From: Hemibagrus wyckioides
Taxonomy: Eukaryota; Chordata; Actinopteri; Siluriformes; Bagridae
Reading direction: 5' to 3'
Assembly (NCBI RefSeq): GCF_019097595.1
Contig: NC_080726.1
Location: forward strand, 15,227,705 to 15,291,704
DNA: 64,000 nucleotides
Below are positions 1 through 32,675 of the stretch, piece after piece. A program made the translations under genes and the position numbers. Below the pieces are notes generated by a model. It was not told where the DNA came from, searched no databases, and saw nothing but the letters and a program-made list of their open reading frames with translations. The first letter of the stretch is position 1. Every line of letters starts with the position of its first letter.

Positions 1-1355
1 AAGTTCAAATTAATACATTTCATAGCAGAAATCTTTCATTTTACCATGTGCCAAGTGAATGCAATGCTTAATTTATGCTTGGCTCTGACACTGGAAATAA
101 CCGCAATCATGGACATCTTAGCTCAACGTACCTTTTAATCACCACAGGATGTGCAATCTTTGAGCGTGGAGACTGCATCCATTCCTTAGACGCTTCGGCA
201 GCCCTAAAAACACACAAACCAGCATTAAAAGCTGTGTGAACACTCCTTTTCTGCGATGCCTGGACAGCTACAGATGTTTTTTTTTGTGCGTGCAGCTGTT
301 TTGCAACAAGTAATACTTCAAGGCAAATCATCTGTTGTCTTTGTATTTTTTTTTTTTTCCCCTCGACCATGGTGTTAATGGCTGACGAACATCTCGTCCA
401 ACTTTAGCCTCGTTTGACCTGTCACTGTGTTTGGCATAACTTTTATGAAAATGGAGAACACAAGGTCATTCGTAGCTGTGATCCTGTCTGTTAAAGATTT
501 TATTACCTTCTCAGGCTGTACATGTGATCTACTATGCAGCTTCATTCTCTCGCAACAGAGAGGACGAAAGCGAGGTGTGCGGTTGTTCACCAAGCATCTA
601 GGTACACTTCCAGCTTCCCAGAACAATGCCTGAAGCATTGTTGTTGTTGTTTTTTTTTTGTTTTTTTTTTAACAGTATCTAAGCAATCTTTTTGCATCTT
701 ATTTCTAAAACCCAAGCAATTTGTGTCACTCATTTTCCTCCACACAGGAAAACAGGAAAATGATAGTCTGATATTTTCCAATTGCCATTATAACGCCGAG
801 TTTGAAAAAATGATCTGCTACTTGATCACAACTGGTTGATTATATAGTTTTGTGAGCAACGAAACAGGAGACATGCTGATTGCAAAAAAATGTGTCTTAT
901 TCCTCGCATGCTGCATATTTTTAACCATTTACAGTTACAAGCATTTTTTAAAGTTAGGGAACATCCATGAGTTCCTTATCTATTTCTTCTGGCTTGAATT
1001 TAAGCAGACATATAAAATGGAGCATGTCATGTTACTTAGCAACCACAACTTTCTCTGCCCTGAGATTTACTCGTGATCAAAAATTTAAACTCCAAGCTTT
1101 ACCTCTGACTGTTAATAAACCCTGGATTCATCTTCCAAAAATTCAGAAAACATCTTGCTATCCCTGTTCCCATGGCCCAGTGATGGACACAAGTCCCCGT
1201 GGAAGCTATAGTAAATGAATCACTTTCTACCCAACTGAATGTTATATTTCAACAGTATGAGTTACCTTAATGCCTTATAAATGCATCATGATACTTTGGT
1301 GTTTGTTTTTTGTTGTTGAACCAAATAAAAATATAAATGTGTGTGGACTGTATAG
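1..1355. other. Intron DNA upstream of first visible myo18a exon
   Basis: No exon was recognised on either strand. It holds oligo-T tracts (346-358, 646-671) but no repeat I can name. Short open frames here lack splice context. Confidence 0.6.
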
Positions 1356-20929
<19,574 letters not shown>

Positions 20930-21712
20930 AGATGGCAGTAGGTGATGCCTGGTTTGGAGTGAAGTGTGCTGTACGCATGCTGTTGAGCTAACCCTGATTA
21001 TTTTTCCCCAGACCATCTCACCTTTTTAAACTCATCACACTGTCTTGTAGCATGAATAATGAGGAGCTTTTTCTGTTTACGTATATTATGTTCTCGTTCA
21101 TTCTGAACACACTCCTAGTTACAGGTTTGTTGTCTGCATGAATCTATCTAAAACTAACAGTTTAAGGTACTGTTTTGTAAAGACGTGACCCATACGGGAC
21201 TCAGCAACTGCTTTCTGGGTGAAAAACAAATTTTTTGTTTTTGTCTAAATTGTTGAAATGTCCTTGTGATTAATTGCTCCAAACAAAAATAGCCAATGGA
21301 ATAACTGAAGTCAATTCAGAGGTAACTATAGATTTCCCCTCTGGTATTTTAATTCAGGTGTAATTAAAACAGACCATTGATTTGCACACCAAGCATCTTA
21401 AAGTGCAGCAAAAGTTAACCTAAAGCATAGTGAGTTTTTAGTTCAGTTGAATATCAGCTGTAAGTTTCTTGTTTAGGGAGAGGTTGTGAGTATACTACCA
21501 TGTATTTGCTCCTGATATGATATTCTATATTAATATAGTGTGTATGTGTGTGTATATAGGTGGTACATTATTTTGGGGTTTGCTTGTCTGGACTTACATC
21601 CTGTTAATGCACCAATCTCTTATCGAAGGGTTGCATGTCTGACATCATGTCACCTTCACAAAATCTGCCACGCATTGGTTCTGATTCTAATCAAACCTTC
21701 CTTACTCCTCAG

Positions 21713-21840
21713 CCCCCCCACCGGCCGAAGACGCTTCCGCCTCAGCAGATCCGACGAGGAAGAAGAGGAGGAGGAGAAGGAAGAAAGGCGCACAGCCCGA
21801 AGCTCCTACCGCTGCTGATGCACTTGGAGCAGCTACCTGA
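21713..21840 (+). CDS. myo18a: Candidate alternative last exon of myo18a
   Basis: A good branch-like ttctaat and a pyrimidine-rich acceptor (ccttccttactcctcag) end at 21712. Joined from the exon ending at 18404 (phase 2), the frame reads S-PPTGRRRFRLSRSDEEEE and then KEERRTARSSYRC, stopping at 21818. Its position and the RSDEEE pattern resemble the short MYO18A C-terminus (RSDDEHD in human). Joined from the internal donor at 19523 (phase 1), it reads A-PPPAEDASASADPTRKK and then a polybasic run, stopping at 21840. No transcript evidence is available, and it may instead be only 3'UTR of the long form. Confidence 0.5.
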
Positions 21841-23619
21841 ATGTCCTGGGCAAGCAGAAGATGTGTTCCACTTCTATACACTCACAAACATGCAAATACA
21901 CAATCTCTCTCTCTCTGTCTTTCTCTCTCTCTCCCTCTCCCTCTCCCCCACACACACACATACACATATACACATTCTATATTCTCACATCTTACAACTC
22001 AGTATTGGCATCTTGGAGTCCTGATGCAAGTGAGAGGATCTATATGTAGGAGAAGTACTCTGGAGCACCATCATCCATCTTTTTTCTGCACCTGCAAACA
22101 CGTACACAAACACAGCTCTCACTTTTGGTGATGTTACTTTCGTGCATTGTGTTATGGGTACTTATGCTATTGAGTATCGAAGACGCACTACACTGGAAGT
22201 TTTTCCTTTCTTTTTTTAACGTTTTGTTGAACCTGCTTTGTCTCGTTCCCCCAAGTGCTTTCCCAGAGTGTACTGCAGCATCGGGTTCTAGCCTGTTCAG
22301 CTGGTGGTGCTGCCAGCTGCTGAGCTGAGCTAAAGAAACCCTGGATTACCTTGCTAAGGTAAAATGGGGAGATTTGTCCTGTTTGCACTTCATTAAAAAA
22401 TAGTAAAATGGAAAGAAACACCGTTCTACCAAAAAAAGCCTTTGTTGCAAGTGTGTAGATAGGTTTTAGGGGAAGTGTTTTTTTTTCTCTTTTCATGACT
22501 TTGAGTCAGTGGAGAGAGGGAGTCGAGGAAGTAGTGTCATCAATTTAAGCTCAGCTTCCTGCAGGTATGAGCAAACTCTCTCTCTCTCTCACACACACTT
22601 GCTGCGTCCTGAGACCCTGAGCTGTCTTCCCTCAGCGATCTTGCAGTGCAGTGAATTCATTTTTTCATGCTGAAGAAGGCCCTCGTTTCTCCCTCTCCGT
22701 CCTCACTGTGATTTTAATGTGTTTTGGGATATCACACATCATTCGCCTGACAGTGCAGTGCTCATGGTGGAAATTTTTTTGGCTCAGCTGTCATCTTCCT
22801 TTTTCACCATTGTTCTTATGCTTATTTTATTTCTTGCTCCTAGGATACAATCTAGCTTTCCAAAGGGAATGTACTTGATCCTAAGTTTGGTGCAGTTTCA
22901 TGATCACCTTGCCTATTTTCTTTATTGACACACCGGTCAAATACTGGAAAATGCATCCTCCTTAACAGCTGTGAATGGCTTTCACTTTGGTATTATACAG
23001 CTAAACAACACATAAGTGGCGTAAGCACATGAACTGATGCTGTGAACCCATCTTTCTTTCCTTGCTTCCTTACATCCTCGCTTACTTACTTACTTACTAC
23101 CTTTCTTCCTTATTTCCTCCCTTCCATTGTTCCTCAAGTATGTATCCAAAGTTGGATTCTGCAGTATTTTCAGCCTTACTTTTTCCCCTTTTTTTTTTTT
23201 TTTTTAGGTAGAGCTGCACTCAACAAATCTTTCTCTTCTGTCGTTGCTATTATCTTTTGCTTTCATTATAGTATTTATGGACTAGCAGTAATGAATTGAG
23301 CAAAGTTGCCAAATGCACACCGTTTTACAAAAAAAAGCATGGCGTGGGAAAGACTCGCTGCTTTTATTTTATTTTTTTTGAAGGGAGCCAGCATGGTTTT
23401 TTATGAACTCTCACACGGTCAGTGATTTCATCTTCGTTTCCACATAGTCATTAATTAATTTTATTATAAAGAGTGTGTGTTTTATCATGTTTCTAGCTCA
23501 ATACAAACACAAGGCAAAAAGATACATAACACTGCTGGCTGTACACATTAAAAATGAATATATAAGTCTGTATGATTCATCATAGCTTTTAAAATAACTC
23601 ATGTTTATTTTCCTTATTG

Positions 23620-23625
23620 AATAAA
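23620..23625 (+). terminator. Poly(A) signal AATAAA (proximal of two)
   Basis: Canonical hexamer in ttgaataaatg, downstream of all myo18a coding sequence. It lies 57 bp before a second copy. Confidence 0.5.
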
Positions 23626-23676
23626 TGACCACTTGTTATAAGTAATAATTTTTCCATTATGGTTTAATATGTTGTA

Positions 23677-23682
23677 AATAAA
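23677..23682 (+). terminator. Poly(A) signal AATAAA, likely myo18a 3' end
   Basis: Canonical hexamer in gtaaataaatg, followed within about 30 bases by a T/G-rich downstream element (cagtgtttttgttttcctc). It is the best candidate for the end of the myo18a transcript. Confidence 0.55.
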
Positions 23683-23705
23683 TGATGGTGATTGTTAGAA
23701 TTGCT

Positions 23706-24841
23706 TCAGTGTTTTTGTTTTCCTCATTTCTTTCTCTTCAGTTTCTTCCATGAAAGCTTGTCTTTATAAAAATCATTTTTTCCCCCTCCATTTTGTTTGG
23801 TTTTCCATTTTGTTTGGTTTGAGGAGCTGCGAAGCAATGCCATGGTAGAGCAATGCCCTCTTTTTATACAAAAAAAAAAAAGTCTATGTTGCTTCTGGCC
23901 ATGTGTCAGATGAAGGCCTACATATCCCATGCTACAGAAAACTGCACAGATTCTCTCTCTCTCTCTCTCTCTCTCAATGAAAATCAAAGCATCCCAGAAG
24001 TCATGTTAAACCAGATCATCTTTAAAGATCATAAGTGAATTAATAATCACCAGAAAGAGAGAATGTTGAAATTAAGTGCCAAATGGAAAGTCGCTGAAAA
24101 GATTGACACCAATCTAAAGACTAGGTGCAATGCATTTCTAAGCTCCAAGAACGTCTGCATTGGCATGTCCGCCCCCTGTTCCCCTGCCTCATTTAGATCA
24201 ATAATGCTTTGCTCTATTAGGTGTAGCAAATGATGATAATTAGAAAACCGCTGCACGCCAGGTTACGATATGATAATGATTATAGGTAATGACTGTAATT
24301 ATTTATGTGTAATCAAACTTTAATCCGAATTAAAAATTCAGCAATGAAATAAGTAATGAGGTTACTAGAGCATGTTTAACATTCTTAATATAACAGATAA
24401 AGAGGTAATATTTTGATATATTTAATCTCATCATTCAAATCCATGCCGAAATTCAGTAGTGTACAAAAATACCGAGGCGTAATCTGCATAATCGAGGCAT
24501 TTCCTTCAAGGAGAGGGAAAATATATAATGCTTTTTTTTCCTTTCCATATTTGCTCATTCATTTTGTATTCATATTTGCTTGGCTCACAGATAATTATTT
24601 GTGCTCCGTTCCTCCATTACTTTTGGATTGTGTTTTTCTTGCAGAGTAACTACATTGTGCATCTTGCCGCCGTCACAAAGCTGAAGTCAGCGTGTATTAA
24701 CACTAAACTGGCTCATGAAACACATGACATACACACTGCAAAGCACAAGCTGCTTGAAGGAACAATTTCCTTTTGTTCCCACAAAATCAGCCACATAATA
24801 TTTATATGTAAAATAACAGGACAGATCAGGAAATTTTCCAG
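23706..24841. other. Intergenic DNA after myo18a, nothing recognised
   Basis: AT-rich sequence with a (CT)n at 23952-23975. No gene or repeat family was identified. Confidence 0.5.
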
Positions 24842-25376
24842 TACATTATGTTGCCATAAGTTTTGGGACACCCCTCCAAATCATTAAATTCAGGGGTTGG
24901 GCTTGGCCCCTTAGTTCCAATGAAAGGAACTCTTAATGCTTCAGCATACCAAGACATTTTGGACACTTTCATGCTCCCAATTTTGTGGGAACAGTTAGAG
25001 AATGACCCCTTCCTGTTCCAACATGACTACACACCAGTGCACAAAGCAAGGTCCATAAAGACCTGAAGGAGTGAGTTTGGTGTGGAGGAACTTGACTGGC
25101 CTGCACAGAGTCCTGACCTCCACCCCATAGAACACATTTGGAATGAATTAGAGTGGAGACTGTGAGCCAGGCCTTCTTGTCCAACATCAGTGCCTGACCT
25201 CACAAATGCACTTCTAGTGGAATGGTCAAAAATTCCCATAAACACACTCCTAATCCTTGTGGAAAGCCTTCCCAGAAGAGTTGAAGCTGTTATAGCTGCA
25301 AAGGGTGGGCTAACTCCATAATACATTCATGTGCATGTAATTGTAGACATCGCAAAACTTTTTGCTATATAGTGTA
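24842..25376 (+). mobile_element. Internally deleted Tc1-like transposon remnant
   Basis: Left end tacattatgttgccataagt and right end reversed tacactatatagcaaaaagt form decayed inverted repeats of the same general type as the two 1252-bp elements further on. Plus-strand fragments of the transposase C-terminus are readable: [38 protein letters not shown] then stop, and IEHIWNELEW-like sequence, with the last part ending near 25320. The DNA-binding half is deleted. Overall it is more diverged than the elements at 48691 and 54619, so it belongs to an older or related subfamily. Confidence 0.85.
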
Positions 25377-25569
25377 TGTATAAAACGGCATACATGTGGT
25401 ATCAGGCGTGTTTAAAGTTACTAGAGTTGCGCAGCTGTGTCAATATTCATCTAAAACAATGCAACACCTGTAAAATCATGCAGATACCAGCCAAGACCTT
25501 TAGCTGGTATACATCAAACAATAGAAGAGACAATAAAGGAGAATGTTTATATATTTAAGCTAACAATGA

Positions 25570-25860
25570 AGGCTACAGTAACTCATAATAGCCACTCTTT
25601 ATAGCCTTGGTTTAAAGAAAAGCTTAGAATGCACCATGGACAAGTCTTGTGCTGTTTTGGCTACAACAGCAAGAGGTGGCTCCTTTCAGCCAAGACCAGG
25701 AATCTGAGGCTACAGTGAGTACAGTGGGAACACAGGCTCACTGACACCGGCAGCTGAAGATTGGCAAAACATCAAGCTCTAAAGCTCTTGACCTGTATCA
25801 GCATAATATTACGCAAAAACACAGAAGACATCTTAAAGCTTGCCAGCATCTTAAGTCCGA
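25570..25860 (+). mobile_element. Fragment of a Tc1-like element (same family as 27661)
   Basis: Stretches such as ctacagtaactca and cagccaagac.aggaa.ctgaggct.cag recur, in order, in the element at 27661-28594 (around 27985 and 28100). No ends are visible. It is a decayed internal fragment. Confidence 0.6.
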
Positions 25861-27100
25861 TGGTTCATATGTGTGAATTGGTATATAGGAAATGCTAATG
25901 ATAAAAGTTATCATTCAAATCTCAAGCATTTATCGTTCACATTTTCACATTTTTCCTCTTTGGAACTTCGTTACAAACCAGATATAATGCAATATGCTCT
26001 CTCTGCTTGTGCTTTTAGAGAACAACTTATATCCCATTAGGGCACCTCCTTTGTGTTCCAGTTTCAGGGCTCTCATCTCTCAAAGCACTAACCAGGTGAA
26101 GTGTGTTTGTGCAAGCCCAAAAAAAGACCAATAGCTTGGAGCTTTTAGGGACTGGGCTTTGTTTGATGTGTTGGGCTTTCATACATTTCATGTTCAATAC
26201 TGCTGAGCCTTTCTGCAGGTCTTTTATTCAGGTTAGACCTTTACAGAGAGATAAACAACCCAGGCTTTTCTAAAGGTAACTTTTAGCTGTGCTTTGTTTT
26301 TTTTTCTGTGCTTTTCTACCGAGACCCTGATGAAAACCAATATAAAGGTGGAAAAGACAATTAGAGATTAAGCTGTATAAAACATAAAATCATTGGTTTG
26401 TTTTCTGATATTAATGCATGTTCGTACAATGCTCATCATTACATCTATACTTTGAAGTAATCTTGTAAGTCAGGTTAAAGAGCAGCTTTAACAGCTAGCA
26501 TAATTGTATCAATCGAATAAGGAAGAATGATCTGAATTACAGTGTAGTTGCACTGCTGTGAGTCACAGAAAACCTGTAATAATAATTCAGAGTCAGAGCT
26601 GGCAGGTCTGGCTTGGTGGAGTTTCTGGGACTCAACAACATCAGATGATATACCATGAAAAAATTTTCAGCTAGTCTCAATGGCAGTGTTAGGAACCTGA
26701 ATGATGGAGGCTGAACATGGAGGATATTCCTAAACATCCTTGTTAGCCTGTATTCTGTGTCGTCACTGGTTGTCAAGCAAAAGACAGAAAGAAATAATGA
26801 TCTGGTGAGTTAGCGTGCAAAAAGGGAGAAGTGTGAAGGCCTGCAGTATGAATACTGGCTATTCACAGGTACTGGCATTGAATTTTCAATGTGATGTTTA
26901 GCCTTTTTGATACAAGTTGCCTAATTAGCTTCTAGTAGAATATCCAATCAGTTTAATATTGTAGAATGTATAGCTGTTGGAAGGTTGGTTTAGCTATTAG
27001 TCAAATTATGTTTGTCTGTTCGCCTGGATTTAGTCTCTTGAGTCCAATGGGGAGGATTTGATCAAAACTCCAGGTTGCTTTCAGTGTGTGTATTTTGTTC
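25861..27100. other. Intergenic DNA, nothing recognised
   Basis: AT-rich with oligo-T tracts. No gene is supported. Confidence 0.45.
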
Positions 27101-27104
27101 TCTG

Positions 27105-27230
27105 TTTCCATGAACACAGGAGGAAAATCATAGACTTTGCAAAGATAGTAACCTGAGCTCAGGATTAAACCTTGAACCCTGGAGTTGTGAGGCATCAGTG
27201 TTACCAGCTACACCACTGTGCTGCCCCAGA
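27105..27230. repeat. Fragment of a common fish interspersed repeat
   Basis: Contains tgagctcaggatt.aaccttg and gttaccagctacaccactgtgctgccc, which I recognise as a decayed form of the 'gaggaaacc...ctgtgaggc...gctgccacc' repeat common in teleost genomes. A related piece lies at 43865-44100. Confidence 0.5.
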
Positions 27231-27660
27231 ATAGTCTCTCAGTCCTATAATTTCCAAAAGTTACACACTTCTGCTGTAGAACAAAGTATAAAATATATAA
27301 TTATATAAGCTCAGAAGCCAGGATTGAATTTCAGGCACGATGAGGAAGTATAGTAAATAAAATAAAATTATAGTAAATAAAATAAAACAATTCTCTTGGT
27401 ACATTAAAATCGTTGAGAAGGAGAAACTTCCTCTGTTCTGTAAACTGTGCTCAGAGTGGCATTAAGTGGCATTAATTTAATCAGAGAGATGTACTGAAAT
27501 GAAAACAAAAGTAATAAAATGCGGGGAAATAAGTGTTCAGATACTTTGCTCACACAATGTCTTTTGACTTTATACTTATAATATGACCAAAAAAAAAAGT
27601 CTGTATTTAGAAGAACAGAAACGATCTGTTCGATATGCATGTAAATTTGAAGTGGATATA

Positions 27661-28594
27661 TACACTCACTGAACGCTTTATTAGGAACGCCTACTCATTC
27701 GTGCAATTATCAGATGGTCATGTGGCAGCAGTGCAGTGCAGGAAATCATGCAGATACGGGCCAGCAACTTCAAGTAGTGTGAAATCTCACTGACTTCCAG
27801 CATGGCTTGATTGGTGAAGGTCAGCTGGTTTGAGTATCTGGTATCTGCTGATCCTCAGGGATTTTCACATATAACAGTTTACTAGGATAGTGCAAGAAAG
27901 AAAAAGTGAGCAGCAGCTCTGTGGATAGAACGTCTTGGTGATGAGAGAGTGCTTCAGAGAATGGCTGGTTTGAGTTCACTGAAAGGCTACAGTAACTCAG
28001 AGAACTACTCTGTAAAATCGTGGTGAACAGAAAAGCATCTCAAAATGGGATGGTGGATGGACCTCAACGGCAGAAGACCATGTCAGGTTCCACTTCTGTC
28101 AGCCAAGAACAGAAAACTGAGGCTGCAGCAGGCACATACTCACCAAAACTAGACAATTGAAGACTGAAGAAATGTCTAGTCTAATAAATCTCCATTTCTG
28201 TTGAGGCACACAGATGGTAGGGTCAGAATTTGGTGCCAGCAGCATGAATCCATGGACCCTTCATGGCCACAATTTACCATCTTCTAATGGCTACTTCCAG
28301 CAAGATAATTCACCATTTCACAAAGCAAAAGTCTCAAACTGGTTTCATGTCATTGAGTTCAGTGTTCTTCAATGGACTTCCCAGTCACTGGATCTGAATC
28401 CAGTAGAACACCTTTAGGATGGGGTAGAACAGGAGATTTTCAGCATGAAATGTGCAGCTCAATAGTCAGCAAGAATTTTATGATGCAATCATGTCAACAT
28501 GGACCAAAATCTCACATCTTCTGGAATCCATTCTACGAAGAATTGGTAGTGTTTGAAGAGCAAAGTGTTCCTAAGTGCTCGGTGAGTGCATATA
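27661..28594 (+). mobile_element. Decayed Tc1-like transposon with inverted ends
   Basis: Left end cactcactgaacgctttatt and right end reversed cactcaccgagcacttagga are terminal inverted repeats, flanked by TATA-rich sequence. Near the right half the plus strand reads FQQDNSPFHKAKVSNWF and then QSLDLNPVEHL, the second catalytic Asp and the Glu region of a Tc1 transposase (QQDNAPxHx[10 protein letters not shown] in active relatives). Stops and frame losses elsewhere make it a pseudogene. Confidence 0.85.
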
Positions 28595-30780
28595 CATACA
28601 AATAAAAAATGAATGGCTTTAAACCTAATTAAAAGCTAATTATTTAAAGAGGAGCTGGCTGAAGCACAGTGAAAACTATAAGCGTGTAATAGTTTTTGTT
28701 AAATTCAGTATTTGTTGATTCGTTTTATTTGACATGTATTTAATTAGCTTTTTATGTGTCTTATCTTAACTTCCCTTGAAGAAGCAAAATGGAAGTTTTG
28801 GGCTGGATTTGGGGAGATGTTTGACTCCCAACTCCACATTCCCCTGCTGCTCTTTCATTGTATCAGAAATAAGAATGCAAATCGGGAACTAAGCAGCTCG
28901 GCATAGAATGAATGGAATCTTCTCCCTGAGTCAGTCTCCCATTTTATTTTCATTTTTAGATTCTTAGTGTTTCTGATTGCACATTCCATGAGGGAGAAAG
29001 CACATTTTTTTACACCATATTTGTCCCTGAATATTTCTCGCCTGTAAATTAAATCTGTCGCTACATATTTTCTGAACTACGCCTCATGCTGTACCTGTCT
29101 TTCTTTGCACTACAAATCTGTGACATATTCAGGATTTCTCTAAATCCTGATTGAGAAGGGAAATGCAATATTCATGGGGCAAATGATCATTTCCAGCATA
29201 AAGCGTCAGGAAACATAAAGAGACAGAGATCTAACAAAAGATGGAAAGAAAGCACTGCGGCGAGGATTTGATATAGAGACCGTAAAAACCATTTGATGTT
29301 GTTCCTTGTTCCCCCAGCCGCAGTGCCACTGAGCTCATTACAGCTACTGCATACTGAAGTTTTTTCCTGGGGACTCCAAAATGAGGGGAGGAGTGGGGTT
29401 TATACCGCGGTCAAAATGCTGCTCGGGAACTTCCTATGACTTCTATACTATCACGTCTGTTCAGACCAAGTGTTAGAGCTAGGACATGGCATATTTCTTA
29501 TCTTCTGTTAAAGTGAGCAATCTGAGTGCTTTCCTACATATAACAAGCTTTACTGGATTGGTTTTAGTTCTAATCTTACCTTTTACTCCTTAAATTCCTT
29601 CCCAGATACCGAGAACGTTTTCTAATCTATAACCTGTCAATACCACAGACAGGCTTATTTCACATCACCAAGTTCAGCAGTATTAGAAAATAATGGCATT
29701 TTCTCTTGGGTTTTGACAGATGACCTTTGCAATCTGACCTTCACTGAAACTGTCACTGTGATCTGCTCTGGTTGATGAGTTCCAGTCCCACTGCTGAACC
29801 AAATCACCCTGCTCTCACCCTAAATGCCCCTGTATATCATTGTCCTCTCCTGAGCTCTACAGCATGTCTGGGTTCATCAGGACAGAAAGCAGACCTCACT
29901 CAAAGCTCTTATTGCTGCCAGCGCTGAGGATCTGGAGGAGTCAGTGGGCTTGGAAGACTGCTGCTAACATCTGTGCCTCGAGGCTGCATGGGCTCTGGTA
30001 GAAAAATTTGGCGGAATGATAGCAATACAGATGCAGAGTTCAAAGAGTCACTGCCACCTTCTGTTATACCTCTGCATGCACATTAGAGGAAAAAATAATC
30101 CTAGGAGTTAAGGAAGAATCCGAATGCGGTGTAATATGATTTATGGAGTTTGCTTGTAGTTAGAATAGCCTCATGAATATTTTTACAGTGATCTGCATTT
30201 TTATGCTGGACTGCAGTGTTTTAAAAGTACATCTTCATTACACAGTACATTCTGTGCTTTACCTCATGAAGGCTTTTGTTAATCCAACACTTTGGTTATA
30301 CTCCATTTCTCATACCCTATTGTGTATTTAGTTATGCAAACTATAGATTGAGTTCCTTTCTGTATTTCAACAAAGTTGGAAAGATGCCAAGTGAATCAGT
30401 GTGTACTGGAGAATATTAATATTCAATTAATCTCCCTGTATTTATTACATACTACTGTATTAATCCCTGGATTATACATTAATATCTTCTCCAAGACAAC
30501 AGAAGAATAAAAATATTACTCATTTATCAAACAGTGGGAAATGCCGTTCCAGATCTTCAGGGCAATAGCAACACAGGATGCCCAAAGGCTCCCTTCCAGG
30601 TTGTTCACTCAGCGTACTTCAGTTTTTTCAGTCCAATTCTGAGTCATGCCATTTGCAGTAGTCCTCTCATGCCATGCCTGTGGTGGTGTTATGGATCAGG
30701 AGTGGGCAGAAGAATGAATAATGGGATTTGGTGAAGGACTGTGTGGAGTGGTGCACATGTGCAGCTCAACATAAGTAAGC
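28595..30780. other. Intergenic DNA between myo18a and pipox, nothing recognised
   Basis: No exon or named repeat is seen on either strand. Confidence 0.45.
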
Positions 30781-30784
30781 AGGG

Positions 30785-30940
30785 GGATGCAGGGTGGATT
30801 TTCGCAGGCTCAAGCCCCTTCTGCCTACTGGCACTATTGATCAAGAGCCCGTAGAAATGGTGAGGATCTACAAGTACCGTCATGTGCACATAGACAGCCG
30901 ACTTGAGAGTACTACCAACATGAATACTGTTGGGTTTTGG
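30785..30940 (+). mobile_element. L2-like reverse transcriptase fragment
   Basis: The plus strand reads VDFRRLKPLLPTGTIDQEPV then EMVRIYKYRHVHIDSRLE. This resembles the (V)DFR...I.G..VE.V..YKYLGVHID.KL segment late in the RT domain of fish L2/CR1-like non-LTR elements. Only about 45 codons are recognisable. Confidence 0.6.
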
Positions 30941-30985
30941 TCTCAGGAAATTTCTCAGTTGATTTTAAAAAGAGGACAACAGTAA

Positions 30986-32490
30986 GACTAAGACAAGACT
31001 GTAGCTCTGCAGTAGTGGGTTTAATGTCTGTTTGATTATTTTTGCGTGTGGTTGAAATTAATGGTATATTTTTCCTGTGCAACAACACATGCAGATGGAG
31101 AAAGTCATTTTAAAAAGACAAAAAGTGGGTCAATTAAAACAATAGAAAATATTACAAATTAAAATGTCTAATTTACAAAAATGTAATAAAATTATTAAAA
31201 CATTAATTAAAATATCTGCTTGCATATTTAAAAATCTAAATTCAAATTTTTTTCATTCATTTATTTCCATTCATCATACATTTATTCTAGAATTTCCATT
31301 GGCTAAAGCAGAAACCTGTGTAGTTTTCCTAGGCACATAAAGACTTTTAATGGCATTCACTAATTCGGTGATTCAGTCGAACGCTTGCCTTTCTGTTCTT
31401 TCAGCTTTCTCCTGATGAGCCTATTATAGCCCTTAAACACTACAACACACCTCTGCTCCTTTGTTTTATCCTGCTCTAGATCAACAGCGCTATACTCTCA
31501 GCCTCATAAAACCACACGACCAAGCTTGATCCAAGTCTCTTTTTTTCTATTAGACACAAAATATCCCCATAATCACCCCCGAATACAGGCTTTCTGAATA
31601 GAAAAAAGCTTACCTGTAAAGTGTGAAGCAGAAATCCTGACTTCTGGTGTAGCCTTAAACACATGAGCTTTAAAGATTATTTATTAAGACTCTGACATGG
31701 AGCCAGGTTCCTGCGTGCTTGGAGTGCAGCCTGGAGCTGCTTCTGAGCCTACACTCTCTCGCCCGCTTTCTGCTCATGCATTGTTCAAAAACTCACACCA
31801 TCATCAAACCCTCATCTGCTGAGGTAAATATTAGCCCACGCATGCTTGATGGCAATTTAATGCAGCCATTAATAATCTAACACAATCAATATGCTCTTAG
31901 CCCCAAGGATGAATGGGCTCCGGCTCCCCTGCTGTCACGCTGTATAATTTCCTCATTCCTGCTGATGGTGGTGAACGGCTATAGTAACGGGCCACCTGAT
32001 TAGTGATTAACATGTTTACAGGGTGAAATAGTTACAGGCGGCACAACAACATGCTGCCTGCTTCCTTTGAGGCAAATTGCTCTGTGGCCGATGCCTTTTT
32101 TTTTTTTTAAACAAACAATTTGCTTTGTATGCAGTGGGGACCCTCACTTGGGCATAGAGGAGCAAATAATGCATAAAACAAATATGTGCTTTAAGTTGAA
32201 TGAAATATGAAAACATTGCTATTGTGTGTTTCATTAGAGAAAGCTAATGGCGCCCTCGAATTGAAACAAGTGGTAGAAGCAGGTCCCACTGAAGCAGGAA
32301 GATCATATCAGCTTTGAAAATGATTTCGTGGAAGCACATGATGTTTGTGTAAATGTATACAGTATAGTGGTCTTCTGTTTAGAGGATTACAGCAGAGGAA
32401 GCTTTGAGACAGGAACCAGGGAGATCACACATACATCAATTGGACCGAGCATTTAGCAATACATAATTCATAGAAATGATCTATTAATAC
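30986..32490. other. Intergenic DNA before the pipox 3' end, nothing recognised
   Basis: AT-rich sequence; oligo-T at 32096-32109. No gene is supported. Confidence 0.45.
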
Positions 32491-32496
32491 AAGCAT

Positions 32497-32502
32497 TTTA
32501 AT
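32497..32502 (-). terminator. Possible pipox poly(A) signal (ATTAAA)
   Basis: On the minus strand ATTAAA lies about 175 bp after the pipox stop codon. No AATAAA was seen closer. Weak call. Confidence 0.3.
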
Positions 32503-32675
32503 TCAAAGGACTTTAGGCTATTAATGATTTGCCTACATTGTCCACTCAAGCTAAAGTAACACACTATTAAACATCATGTGTATAATCATCATTCTTGACA
32601 CTGTGTCATGCGTTACTAGAAATTTCTTCAGAGATATTCTGCTATAGATAATGGTGTCATGGAGCTTATTTAGGA

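Larger units (their letters stand above)
20930..23705 (+). other. myo18a: myo18a 3' untranslated region (and intron of the short form)
   Basis: This is non-coding apart from the candidate exon at 21713. It contains (CT)n/(CA)n at 21900-21962, a (CTTA)n patch near 23080 and several oligo-T tracts. It ends with two AATAAA signals followed by a T/GT-rich stretch at about 23700-23740, which fits a cleavage site. An ATTAAA at 21363-21368 could serve as a proximal site for the long form. Confidence 0.6.

Noticed and set aside
21540..21712. Coding continuation upstream of the 21713 exon
   Set aside because: The frame is open back to 21540, but the sequence before 21713 has the branch/pyrimidine-tract make-up of an intron end and encodes no recognisable protein.
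20930..23705. A TIAF1-like gene within the myo18a 3' region
   Set aside because: Human TIAF1 lies in this part of the MYO18A locus, so I looked for a matching frame. None of the open frames here resembles a conserved protein.
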